From: Gemmiger gallinarum
GTDB taxonomy: Bacteria; Bacillota; Clostridia; Oscillospirales; Ruminococcaceae
Reading direction: 5' to 3'
NCBI RefSeq assembly: GCF_014982805.1
Contig: NZ_JADCKC010000001.1
Location: forward strand, 558,001 to 622,000
Length of the DNA: 64,000 nt
The translations under genes and the position numbers were made by a program. Below the pieces are notes generated by a model. That model was not told the DNA's origin and did not search any database. It saw only the letters and a list, made by a program, of their open reading frames with translations. Shown here piece after piece: positions 32,995-41,284 of this stretch; the stretch's first letter is position 1, and each line of letters starts with the position of its first letter.

Positions 32995-33669
32995 ATGGCT
33001 GTTTCCCGTCCGAGCCTCTTTCATAACATTGACGATGAGGAATACTGTGAGCTGGCTGCCCGGGGATGTATCCGCACGGCCGAGTATGAAAAGGACAGCG
33101 TAATTCTGCACACCGGCGACCGGACCAGCGAATTCGGCATTCTGCTTTCGGGAGAGATTCATATTGAAAGTCTTGACCTGTGGGGCAACCGGATCATTCT
33201 GCACAATATCTCCCCCGGTCAGGCCTTCGCCGAGACCTTTGCCTTCTGCAAGGTTCCCGCGATGGTGGATGTCACCACCTCCCGGACCTGCAGGGTTTTG
33301 TTTGTGGACCTGGGCAAACTGCTGACGGAGAATAACCGGGAGTGTTCCTGGTATCCCAAGCTGCTGCAAAACCTATTGATTCTGTCAACCAATAAGAATT
33401 TGGCCTGGTCCACAAGAATTCTCTGCATTTCCTCCAAAAGCATCCGTACCCGCGTCATGACTTATCTGTCCGGCGAGGCAGTGCGGCGCGGCACCACAGA
33501 ATTTGATCTTCCTTTTGACCGCCAGCAGATGGCCGATTATCTCAACGTGGAGCGCAGTGCTCTGTCCAAGGAATTGGGACGCATGCAAAAGGAAGGCATC
33601 CTGACCTTTCGCAAAAATCATTTTTGTCTGAATCGGCTTGATACGGCTGAAGAGGACGCTCCAGCATAA
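32995..33669 (+). CDS. Crp/Fnr family regulator, HcpR-like
   Basis: A 224-residue regulator. The N-terminal cyclic-nucleotide-type sensor (about residues 10-130) is followed by a Crp-type winged helix-turn-helix (about 150-215) with FDRQQMADYLNVERSALSKELGRM as recognition helix. The FNR Fe-S cysteine cluster (CX2-3CX5-7C) is absent, although several cysteines are scattered. Divergent from an operon for Hcp and ferredoxins, the context fits HcpR, the anaerobic regulator of nitrosative-stress genes, which in some species senses NO through heme. ATG at 32995 follows GGGAGG by seven bases. Confidence 0.9.
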   Translation: MAVSRPSLFHNIDDEEYCELAARGCIRTAEYEKDSVILHTGDRTSEFGILLSGEIHIESLDLWGNRIILHNISPGQAFAETFAFCKVPAMVDVTTSRTCRVLFVDLGKLLTENNRECSWYPKLLQNLLILSTNKNLAWSTRILCISSKSIRTRVMTYLSGEAVRRGTTEFDLPFDRQQMADYLNVERSALSKELGRMQKEGILTFRKNHFCLNRLDTAEEDAPA

Positions 33670-33702
33670 AAAATCCCGGAACATGCGTTCCGGGATTTTT
33701 TA
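33668..33702. terminator. Bidirectional terminator
   Basis: AAAAAATCCCGGAAC ATGC GTTCCGGGATTTTTT: a 15-bp stem with T-runs on both strands, between the convergent Crp/Fnr and phosphatase genes. Confidence 0.92.
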
Positions 33703-33705
33703 TGC

Positions 33706-34161
33706 TTACTTTTCATTCAAGGACAGGAGCAGTCCCCGGCAGCCTTCCAGCACATCCCGCCAGGTCTGTGCAAAGTCGCCGGTATACCATGGGTCCGCCA
33801 CATCGCCGGGACGGGCCGTATAGTCCATGAGCAGATGGATCTTCTCCATCGGGTCGCCGCCGCAAATGCGGGTCATATTGTATCGATTCTCACTATCCAT
33901 GCCGATCAGAAGATCGTATCGGTCATAGTCGGCACGGATCATCCGACGAGCCTCATGACCGGAACAGGAAATTCCGTGTTTCGCCAGTTCGCGCCGTGCA
34001 GGCGGATAAACCGGATTACCGATCTCCTCCGTACTGGTTGCAGCGGAAGCAATCTCAACCTGTTCTGCACATCCCGCCTCCTGTACCAGGTGCTTCATAA
34101 GATATTCGGCCATGGGGCTTCGGCAGATGTTGCCGTGACAAACGAACAAAATTCTTGTCAT
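33706..34161 (-). CDS. Low-molecular-weight protein tyrosine phosphatase
   Basis: A 151-residue phosphatase. The P-loop FVCHGNICRSPMAEY starts near residue 6, with nucleophilic Cys in CX5R, and the general acid is in MDYTARPGDVADPWYTGDF (DP motif, about residues 110-130). Typical roles are dephosphorylation of bacterial tyrosine kinases in polysaccharide synthesis, or arsenate reduction; the context does not decide. ATG at 34161 has GGGAGGA five bases upstream. An earlier in-frame ATG (34185) has no ribosome site. Confidence 0.95.
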   Translation of the reverse strand: MTRILFVCHGNICRSPMAEYLMKHLVQEAGCAEQVEIASAATSTEEIGNPVYPPARRELAKHGISCSGHEARRMIRADYDRYDLLIGMDSENRYNMTRICGGDPMEKIHLLMDYTARPGDVADPWYTGDFAQTWRDVLEGCRGLLLSLNEK

Positions 34162-34215
34162 GGTTTTCCTCCCTTTCCATTCCATTTAAAGCAGGGAACT
34201 TCCCTGTTCTTGTTA

Positions 34216-34476
34216 TCACACCAGGTGAACCATGCGGAAAAAACGGCCTTCTCCCGACAGGGTCTTTTGCGTAAAAGGTTGGCCGTCGATGTAAAATCCG
34301 GACTTTTCATAGCAGCGGATGGCGCGCCGGTTCCAAGTGCGGACCTCCAGATGCATCGGCTTGCCCGGGCAGCGTTCCTTTGCAATCTGGCAGGCGGTTT
34401 CCAGAATTTTTCTGCCTGGTGTCCATGCCTTTGCCCATTGCTGCCGGACAGACTCCCCGCCCAAGTAGATCGGCAG
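34216..34476 (-). pseudogene. GNAT acetyltransferase remnant
   Basis: The frame encodes only the C-terminal part of a GNAT acetyltransferase: KILETACQIAKERCPGKPMHLEVRTWNRRAIRCYEKSGFYIDG matches the last beta-alpha units. The N-terminal half is gone; the frame begins directly after the stop codon of the XRE gene at 34483. The acetyl-CoA loop, normally Q/RxxGxG/A, is damaged: GKGM is present in another frame a few bases away, suggesting at least one indel besides the N-terminal loss. No start codon with a ribosome site is seen. Confidence 0.6.
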
Positions 34477-34482
34477 TGATCT

Positions 34483-35556
34483 TCAAACGCTCGCCCGGAG
34501 CTTTTCCACCGCTGCGGCAAAGGCAGGATAGGAATACAGTGAGCGGTATTTTTCTTCCTCCTCAATGCTTTTCAGCAGCATTCGCCGCATGGCTTTTGTG
34601 GTCGCCTGAAAGCCCTCCGGCCGCTGACAGGACAGTCCCGGCGAAAACAATTGGGGATCAGGATAACAAGCCGGGGCCAGGGCGGCATCCACATACCGGA
34701 TAAAACAGTCCACTGCTCTCTGGAGCTCCCCCATCCGCAGCCATGCTTCCATCATAGGGGCGTCGCTCATATCAGGTAAACCAAACGCCTGTGCTACCGC
34801 CCGGGATGCCCGACTCAGCTTCATCAGCTGTTCCGGCTCAGGAGAAAGCCTGGGATCCATCATGGTGGCCAGGCAGGACTGCGTCTGACTGACCAGCTTG
34901 TAAAGCTGCTTCTGGGTCAGTTTGAGCGCCTGTTCCGGTTCATCCTTTTTAAGGTAATAAAACGCCCACACCCGGGAAGGGTCCCCGATATGTTCGGGCA
35001 GCTCTCTGAGCAACGCGGCCCCCTCCTCCAGGCTTCCGTCTGCGACGGCCAAGCTGGCCAGTTGGATGGTCGCCCCCTGCCAGTAGGCGGCATTTCCGCC
35101 TGCCCGGACCTCCTCCAGAAGCGCACGCTTACGCTCCTTCCACTCCCTTTTCGTCTCCTCACCGGCATCCGGGAAAAACATCTGAAAAGCATCATATGCG
35201 GCGGCCGCATTATATTGCAGCGCCGTACAGTTGGGATACTGCCGCAAAAGCTTTTGCAGCTCCTCCTGCGCCCGGGATGCACCTCCATGCAAGGCATCCT
35301 TCAGAAGAGCATTGAGCTTTTCGGTCACCTCTGCATCGGACAGAGTTTCCTCAAATTGAAGCAGCGTATCCACATTGGTGTCCAGTGCCCGGGCCAGCGG
35401 GCAGAGCAAGGCAATGTCCGGACAGGAGCTGCCGGTCTCCCACTTGCTCACAGCCGGAGCCGATACCCCGAGTTTTGCCGCCAGCTGTTCCTGCGTCATT
35501 CCTTTTGCCTTGCGGCGGGCTGCAATGTTTGTTCCGATCTTTTGTGTCAGTTCCAT
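34483..35556 (-). CDS. XRE-family transcriptional regulator with tetratricopeptide-like C-terminus
   Basis: A 357-residue protein. Residues about 5-60 are a helix-turn-helix of the Cro/C1 type (GTNIAARRKAKGMTQEQLAAKLGVSAPAVSKWETG). The rest is helical with Ala/Leu-rich repeats, like the TPR regions of Firmicutes regulators that bind small peptides or other proteins. ATG at 35556 is preceded by GAGGCG; an open frame extends to 35676 but lacks a ribosome site. Promoter at 35608-35636. The 3' end abuts an acetyltransferase remnant. Confidence 0.85.
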   Translation of the reverse strand: MELTQKIGTNIAARRKAKGMTQEQLAAKLGVSAPAVSKWETGSSCPDIALLCPLARALDTNVDTLLQFEETLSDAEVTEKLNALLKDALHGGASRAQEELQKLLRQYPNCTALQYNAAAAYDAFQMFFPDAGEETKREWKERKRALLEEVRAGGNAAYWQGATIQLASLAVADGSLEEGAALLRELPEHIGDPSRVWAFYYLKKDEPEQALKLTQKQLYKLVSQTQSCLATMMDPRLSPEPEQLMKLSRASRAVAQAFGLPDMSDAPMMEAWLRMGELQRAVDCFIRYVDAALAPACYPDPQLFSPGLSCQRPEGFQATTKAMRRMLLKSIEEEEKYRSLYSYPAFAAAVEKLRASV

Positions 35557-35607
35557 ATCAAACGCCTCGCTTTTTCTTGTTTCAGCGCCGCGCGTTGCTG
35601 TATCTGT

Positions 35608-35636
35608 ATTGTACCGTATCCGTCCTCCTGCCACAA
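35608..35636 (-). promoter_or_regulatory. Promoter of the XRE gene
   Basis: Minus strand TTGTGG (35631-35636), 17 bases, TACAAT (35608-35613); predicted start near 35601, 45 bases before the ATG. Confidence 0.5.
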
Positions 35637-36002
35637 GCGAGGCTTCGTTAAGCGGCAGGAAGTTTTTCTTGACCACCGTTCAAGACGGCCACGGTCTCTG
35701 CAAAAGCATGGAGGTCAGATTCAGAAATGCCGGCAAGGTAACGGCTGCGATTTTGCCGCCTTTTACAGTTCTGCAAAAAGGTGAGGAAATTCTCTGACCT
35801 ATTTAGAAAAAGGATTTCACAGTACGCAAAAGGCCGCGGTTCGCCTTCCGTATTGTATGAAATCGGGCTGTAATTGCAGCTGCCGTCCTTTTCCTGTGCG
35901 TCCCCGACTGCCGCCCGGCCGAAAATGCTGCCGCAAGGATGCCAACTCAGGAAACCACAGTTTTTCTGTGCGGGAGAATCCAGCCATTTGGGCCTAAGCC
36001 GC
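35637..36002. other. Intergenic region with no gene recognised
   Basis: About 366 bases between the XRE promoter and the terminator of the 36075 operon. Short open frames exist on both strands but show no start signals or familiar sequence. No repeats of note. Confidence 0.5.
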
Positions 36003-36003
36003 C

Positions 36004-36055
36004 AAAAGCCGGACAAGCCTTTCCTCCGAACAAGGGAAGGTTTGCCCGGCTTTTT
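36004..36055. terminator. Terminator after the two-component operon
   Basis: AAAAGCCGG and CCGGCTTTTT arms with an inner imperfect stem (CCTTTCC / GGGAAGG). T-runs follow on both strands, so it can serve the 36075 histidine kinase operon on the minus strand. Confidence 0.75.
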
Positions 36056-36074
36056 CATGTTTGCCGGAATTCGG

Positions 36075-37103
36075 TCATCTCCCGGCATCGGGCAGCGTCA
36101 GGGTAAAGGTGCTGCCTTTCCCGATGCCGCTGCGTACGGTCACGCTGCCGCCGCTGAGTTCAACGATCCGGTGTACCAGAGCCAGGCCCAGACCGTTTCC
36201 CGCGTCAGTTCGGGAGGAATCCCCCTGGTAGAACTTATCAAAAATATGCCGCTGTTCCTCCGGGGCAATGCCAATGCCCTCGTCCCGGATGGTCACCGTG
36301 ATGAGGGACGCCTCCCGGCTGCCGGTAATGAAGATGGCTCCCCCGTCATGGCTGAACTTGATGGCGTTGCCGATGAGGTTCATCCAGACATGCTCCATCA
36401 TCTCGCTGTTGTTGTGGTAGGGCAGCGGCGGCAGATCCAGCTCAAAAATCAGGTGCCGGGGCGTCCACTGGCTTTCCAGACGCAGCACGCAGGTGCGGAT
36501 CTGTTCATCCAGATCATAGTCGGTCTGCTCTCCCACCAGCTTCTGGGTCTCGTAGCGGGAGATGAGCAGTACATTGCTGGCCAGATGAGACAGGCGTTCC
36601 GACTCTTCTGCAATAAAATCCAGGTATTCCTTCTGCTGCTGGGGCTTGAGCCCGCCCCGGCGCAGACGCCGGGCAAAGCCCCGGATGGATCCGATGGGCG
36701 TCTTGAACTCATGGGAGAAGGTGTTGATAAAGTCGTTGCGCATCATCTCGGTGCTGCCCAGCTCGGCGGTCATCTGGTTGAAGCTGTGCAGAAGCTCCCC
36801 CATGTCCCCGGTTCCGTTTTCCTCCACCCGGACGGTATAGTCCCCCCGGGAGATGGACTTGGTGGCCTCTACCATGTCTTGAATGGGCTTTGCCGACCGG
36901 CGGCTGACAAAAGTAGCGATAGGCAGTGCCAGAAAAATGGAGGACAGCATGGGAATCCAGGGTGCCAGAAAGTGTCCGGACGGCAGAATCCGGTCGGCCA
37001 GGGGCATCCAGACAAACAGCGACACCAGTCCCGACAACAGGTTGCTCACCGCCACGCAGGCAACAAAGCGCCACCTGGTGGAGTCTCTTCCCAGCCCCCT
37101 CAC
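36075..37103 (-). CDS. Sensor histidine kinase
   Basis: A 342-residue membrane kinase. Two N-terminal helices (about residues 12-34 and 45-66) enclose a very short extracellular loop, followed by HAMP, a HisKA domain with His131 in TFSHEFKTPIGS, and HATPase_c with NLIGNAIKFSHDGG, DEGIGIAPEEQ and GLGLALVHRIVE. The short loop suggests sensing within the membrane. A GTG start at 37103 overlaps the end of the upstream response regulator by 4 bases. Divergent from a Gld-like ABC operon, its likely target, although this is inference. Confidence 0.93.
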   Translation of the reverse strand: MRGLGRDSTRWRFVACVAVSNLLSGLVSLFVWMPLADRILPSGHFLAPWIPMLSSIFLALPIATFVSRRSAKPIQDMVEATKSISRGDYTVRVEENGTGDMGELLHSFNQMTAELGSTEMMRNDFINTFSHEFKTPIGSIRGFARRLRRGGLKPQQQKEYLDFIAEESERLSHLASNVLLISRYETQKLVGEQTDYDLDEQIRTCVLRLESQWTPRHLIFELDLPPLPYHNNSEMMEHVWMNLIGNAIKFSHDGGAIFITGSREASLITVTIRDEGIGIAPEEQRHIFDKFYQGDSSRTDAGNGLGLALVHRIVELSGGSVTVRSGIGKGSTFTLTLPDAGR

Positions 37104-37771
37104 AGCCGCACCGCCTTGTACCCCAGCCCCCGCACCGTGACGATGGCAAAGTCCCGGTTGCCCCGAAGCCGGTCCCGCAGGCGGTTGATGTGCACGTTGA
37201 CGGTGTGTTCATCGCTGTCGGTGGCGGGGTCCCAGATCTCATCCATGAGCTGGCGTCGGGTGAAGGTTTTGTCCGGGCAGGAAAGCAGCTTGTACAGCAG
37301 CTGAAACTCCTTGCGGGGCAGCTCGGTCACATTGCCGTCCCACTCCACAGACAGATCGTCATAGACCAGAGTGGTGCCTCCCACCGTCAGCCGCCGGGCG
37401 CTGATGGCCTGGGCCCGGCGCAGCAGCGCCCCGATGCGCAGCAGCAGCTCCTCCTCATCGGCGGGCTTGGTCATATAGTCGTCGGCGCCCAGGCGCAGGC
37501 CCTGCTTTTTGTCCGCCATGGCCTCCTTGGCCGTGAGCACCAGCACCGGCAGCTGACTGCCCGACCTTCTCAGCCCGGACAGCAGGGCAAACCCGTCCAG
37601 CCGCGGCATCATCACATCCAGCACCATCAGGTCCACATGCTTCTGGGTCAGCAGGGCCAGGGCCTCCTGCCCGTCGGCGGCCAGCATGGGCTCGTAACCG
37701 GCATCTGCCAGGGTATCCTGCATCAGCCGGCGGGTACCTTTGTCGTCCTCCACCACCAGAATCCGAAACAT
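37100..37771 (-). CDS. OmpR/PhoB-family response regulator
   Basis: A 223-residue regulator: receiver domain (residues 1-115; Asp9/Asp10, phosphoacceptor Asp52 in VLDVMMPRLDG, Lys in KPADEEEL) and winged-helix DNA-binding domain with ELPRKEFQLLYKLLSC and TVRGLGYKAV. It pairs with the overlapping histidine kinase gene. ATG at 37771 is preceded by GGAAGGAG. The operon reads away from the Gld-like ABC operon across a 226-base spacer. Confidence 0.95.
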   Translation of the reverse strand: MFRILVVEDDKGTRRLMQDTLADAGYEPMLAADGQEALALLTQKHVDLMVLDVMMPRLDGFALLSGLRRSGSQLPVLVLTAKEAMADKKQGLRLGADDYMTKPADEEELLLRIGALLRRAQAISARRLTVGGTTLVYDDLSVEWDGNVTELPRKEFQLLYKLLSCPDKTFTRRQLMDEIWDPATDSDEHTVNVHINRLRDRLRGNRDFAIVTVRGLGYKAVRL

Positions 37772-37966
37772 CCGTGTCCGCTCCTTCCCGGTTTCATCTT
37801 ATCTTTATGGTAGGGGCAAGCTGCGATGAACCGGTATGAAAACGGTGAAAATTCTTAGAAACCTTTGTGACCGGTCTCAAAACTTGACCGGAAGTTGATA
37901 TTCGCCTCCTATACTTTCCTTGAATTGCAGATGCAATCCGCATTACTCAGGAAAGGATGGATTTCC

Positions 37967-38011
37967 ATGAAAAAGACTCTGTACAAGGAGGCGCACGATG
38001 ATATCCGTTGA
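37967..38011 (+). CDS. Predicted 14-codon leader ORF
   Basis: ATG AAA AAG... encodes MKKTLYKEAHDDIR and stops at 38009-38011, 12 bases inside the ABC ATPase gene (start 37998). AAAGGA precedes the ATG by nine bases, and the ribosome site of the ATPase gene (ACAAGGAGG) lies within the ORF. It could couple or attenuate translation of the ABC gene. Expression is unproven. Confidence 0.4.
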   Translation: MKKTLYKEAHDDIR

Positions 38012-38969
38012 GCATCTGACCAAATATTACGGCAGTTTTCTGGCGGTGGACGACATCTCCTTTGAGATCGACAAGGGACACGTCTACGGATTTCTGGGCC
38101 CCAACGGCGCCGGAAAATCCACGACCATGAACATCATGACCGGTTGCCTCTCCGCCACGTCGGGGCATGTCCGCATCGACGGCCACGACATCTTCGACGA
38201 GCCCGACAAGGCCAAGCGGCAGATCGGCTACCTGCCCGAGCATCCGCCTCTTTACATGAGCGACTCCCCGCTGGAATACCTGCGCTTTGTAGGGGAGGCC
38301 AAAGGGCTGCACGGTACCGAGCTGGACCGGCAGATCGACGAGGTCATCCACAAGACCGGCATTGCGGGGGTCAAAAACCGCCGCATCTCCAACCTGTCCA
38401 AGGGCTACCGCCAGCGCGTGGGCATCGCCCAGGCACTGCTGGGCAATCCCCGGGTCATCATTCTGGACGAGCCCACCGTGGGCCTGGACCCTTTGCAGAT
38501 CATCGAGATCCGGGACCTCATCAAGGAGCTGGGCCAGACCCATACCGTCATCTTCAGCTCCCACATTCTGTCCGAGGTCCAGACCATCTGCGATGAGATC
38601 CTCATGATTTCCAAGGGCAAGCTGGTGGCCTTCGACACCCCCGCCAACCTGGAGAAAAAGCTGCTGGCCCCCAACGAGATCCGCCTGACCACCGACGCCA
38701 ATCCCGACCAGCTGCGGCACATTCTGGAGAAGGTCCCCGCCATCTCCCGGCTGACGGTGGAGGAATCCTCCGGCCGGTGGACCGTCGCCCGCATCAACAC
38801 CGACCGCCGGGACATCTATGAGCTTTCCCGCGCCATCTATCTGGCCTTTGCCGCCGGGGACAAGGTGATCCTGGAAATGGCCCTCAAGAAGGGCACGCTG
38901 GAGGATGTCTTTATCGAGCTGACCGAGTCCAGCACCAACGAAAAGCCCGCCGGGCAGAAGGAGGCGTAA
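37998..38969 (+). CDS. ABC transporter ATPase (GldA/CcmA-like)
   Basis: A 323-residue ATPase with Walker A GPNGAGKSTTMNIM, signature LSKGYRQRVGIAQALLGNP, Walker B IILDEPTVGLDP and H-loop SSHILSE. The C-terminal extension (about residues 220-323) is typical of ATPases for ABC-2 transporters of the GldA type. It starts a four-gene operon with a permease, a GldG-like and a DUF4340 protein. ATG at 37998 has AAGGAGG eight bases upstream. Confidence 0.93.
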   Translation: MISVEHLTKYYGSFLAVDDISFEIDKGHVYGFLGPNGAGKSTTMNIMTGCLSATSGHVRIDGHDIFDEPDKAKRQIGYLPEHPPLYMSDSPLEYLRFVGEAKGLHGTELDRQIDEVIHKTGIAGVKNRRISNLSKGYRQRVGIAQALLGNPRVIILDEPTVGLDPLQIIEIRDLIKELGQTHTVIFSSHILSEVQTICDEILMISKGKLVAFDTPANLEKKLLAPNEIRLTTDANPDQLRHILEKVPAISRLTVEESSGRWTVARINTDRRDIYELSRAIYLAFAAGDKVILEMALKKGTLEDVFIELTESSTNEKPAGQKEA

Positions 38970-38972
38970 ACC

Positions 38973-39836
38973 ATGGTTGCTGTATTCAAGCACGAACTGC
39001 GGATGTATTTTCAATCGCTGACCGCCTACGTCTTCGGCGCGTTTCTGCTGGTGATCGTGGGCATCGGCGCCATGCTATACAACCTTCAGGCTGCCGTGAG
39101 CAACTTTGAGTATGTGCTCAGCTTCAGCAGCATCATCTATGCGGTGATCGTCCCCATCCTGACCATGCGGGTCATCGCCGAGGAACGCCGCCAGAAAACC
39201 GACCAGCTGCTCTACTCCCTGCCCATCTCCACCGTGGAGGTCATTGTGGGCAAGTATCTAGCCCTTCTGACGGTGTTTGTCCTGCCGCTGTGCCTCATTG
39301 CCGTCTACCCGGTGATCTTTGCCCAGTACGGTGAGGTCTACCTGCCCACCTCCTACGGCTCGCTGGTGGCCTTCTTCCTCGTGGGTGCCGCCCTCATCGC
39401 GCTGGGAGTCTTTATCTCCTCTTTGAGCGAAAACCAGGGCTTTGCGGCGGGCATCGGCGTGGCAGCCATCCTGCTCAACTACTTCAGCGTCACCCTGTCC
39501 GAGTATGTTTCCTCCACCGCCATCGGCTCCGTGGTAGCCCTCTTTGTCCTGGCCGCCGGGCTGGGGCTGCTCATCCATTATCTGACCCGCAACGACAATC
39601 TGGCCTGCGGCGTGGGGATCACCCTCATGGCGGCGGTGGTCATCGCCTACCTGGCAGACAGCAGCCTGTTTGAGGGCCTTCTGCCCGAAATCATGACCGC
39701 CCTGTCCCTGTTTGAGCGGCTGGACGTGTTCGTCAACGGCGTGTTCGATCTGACGGCCGTTGTGTATTATCTCTCGGTGGCTGTGTTCTTCCTGTTTTTG
39801 TCGGTGCAGTCCCTGGAAAAGCGGAGGTATAACTGA
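38973..39836 (+). CDS. ABC-2 type permease (GldF-like)
   Basis: A 287-residue permease with six helices. FKHELRMYFQSLTAYVFGAFLLVI at the start and PILTMRVIAEERRQKTDQLLYSLPIS are typical of the GldF/ABC-2 family. In Bacteroidetes GldA-F-G act in gliding motility; in Firmicutes the set is a transporter of unknown substrate. The ATG at 38973 is 3 bases after the ATPase stop and the stop overlaps the next start by 1 base. Confidence 0.9.
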   Translation: MVAVFKHELRMYFQSLTAYVFGAFLLVIVGIGAMLYNLQAAVSNFEYVLSFSSIIYAVIVPILTMRVIAEERRQKTDQLLYSLPISTVEVIVGKYLALLTVFVLPLCLIAVYPVIFAQYGEVYLPTSYGSLVAFFLVGAALIALGVFISSLSENQGFAAGIGVAAILLNYFSVTLSEYVSSTAIGSVVALFVLAAGLGLLIHYLTRNDNLACGVGITLMAAVVIAYLADSSLFEGLLPEIMTALSLFERLDVFVNGVFDLTAVVYYLSVAVFFLFLSVQSLEKRRYN

Positions 39837-41284
39837 TGAAACACACAAACAAGCCCAAAACTTCCGCCCCCATCCGCAGTCAGGTGGCCCTGATGGGCGG
39901 TTCCTACTCGCTGATCATTTCCGCCGTGGTGCTGGCGCTGCTCATTGTGGCGAACCTCTTTGTTTCCGCCCTGCCCACCCCCCTGACTAAGTACGACATC
40001 AGCTCCACCAAGCTCTACTCCATCACCAGCAACACCAAGGTGGTGGTCAATGCCCTGCAGGATGATATCACCATCTACTGGATCGTGCAGGCCGGTGAGG
40101 AGGACGATGTCATCGAAAACCTGCTGGGCAAGTATGAGAGCCTCTCCGACCACATCACGGTGGTCAAGCGCAACCCCGACGTTTACCCCACCTTTGCCGA
40201 GCAGTACACCGATGAGGACGTGCCCAACAACAGTCTGGTGGTGGAGTGCGGTGACCGCTACCGATACATCAGCTACAATGACATCTATGTAGCCGAGTCC
40301 AACGTCTACTCCTACAGCTACACCACCTCCTTTGACGGGGAGGGCGCCATCACCTCGGCCATCGACTATGTGACCACCGAGGACCTGCCCCAGCTCTATG
40401 TGCTGGAAGGCCACGGCGAGGCCGATTTGCCCTCCACCTTCTCCGACCAGCTGGAAAAGGAAAACTACGAGGTCAACACCCTGTCCCTGCTGACGGTGGA
40501 CGAGGTGCCCGCCGAGGCTGACTGCATCCTGATCTACGAGCCTTCCACCGACCTGTCCGACGAGGAAGTGACCATGCTCACCGACTATGTGACCGGCGGC
40601 GGCAAGCTGATGGTCTGCGCCGGTCCCACCGAGAACGGCACCCTGACCAACCTGTACAGCCTGCTGGAAACCTATGGCGTCACCACCGCCGACGGCATTG
40701 TGGTGGACGGCGACCGGGAGCATTACCCCTTCGGCATGCCCTACGTGCTGATGCCCGATCTGGCCAGCAGCGACATCACCGACTCGCTGATGGAGGAGAA
40801 CTACTACGTCCTCATGCCCATCTCCCAGGGGCTGACGGTGGGGTCCTCCTCCGGGGCGACAGTTACCTCGCTGATGACCATCTCGGACTCCGCTTACAGC
40901 AAGGTTGCCGGTTACAGCCTGACCACCTATGACAAGGAGGACGGCGACATCGACGGTCCCTTCACCGTGGCGGTGAGCATTGAGGACGAGAGCGGCGGCC
41001 AGATCGTCTGGTTCAGCTCCTCCGACTTCCTGGACGACATGTACAATGCCTACTCCTCCGGCGCCAATGTGGACCTGGCCATGAACTCGCTGTCCTGGCT
41101 GGTGGGCGAACGGGAAGCCATCGCTATCCGCTCCAAATCCCTCAACTACAATTATCTGACCATCAGCGACTCCACCTCCTCGGTGCTCAAGGGCCTGATG
41201 ATCGGGGTCTTCCCCCTGGCCTATCTGGGCATCGGCATTGCAGTGATTCTGAGGAAAAGGAAGGTGCAGAATGAAACGGTATAG
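39836..41284 (+). CDS. GldG-like ABC accessory protein
   Basis: A 482-residue protein: one N-terminal helix (about residues 23-45), a large extracellular region with the domain of the ABC_transp_aux/GldG family (LYVLEGHGEADLPSTFSDQLEKENYEV, DCILIYEPSTDLSDEEVTMLTDYVTGGGKLMV), and a C-terminal helix (about 455-475) with IVILRKRK. It partners the upstream ABC genes. The start overlaps the GldF-like gene by one base (ATGA). Confidence 0.9.
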   Translation: MKHTNKPKTSAPIRSQVALMGGSYSLIISAVVLALLIVANLFVSALPTPLTKYDISSTKLYSITSNTKVVVNALQDDITIYWIVQAGEEDDVIENLLGKYESLSDHITVVKRNPDVYPTFAEQYTDEDVPNNSLVVECGDRYRYISYNDIYVAESNVYSYSYTTSFDGEGAITSAIDYVTTEDLPQLYVLEGHGEADLPSTFSDQLEKENYEVNTLSLLTVDEVPAEADCILIYEPSTDLSDEEVTMLTDYVTGGGKLMVCAGPTENGTLTNLYSLLETYGVTTADGIVVDGDREHYPFGMPYVLMPDLASSDITDSLMEENYYVLMPISQGLTVGSSSGATVTSLMTISDSAYSKVAGYSLTTYDKEDGDIDGPFTVAVSIEDESGGQIVWFSSSDFLDDMYNAYSSGANVDLAMNSLSWLVGEREAIAIRSKSLNYNYLTISDSTSSVLKGLMIGVFPLAYLGIGIAVILRKRKVQNETV

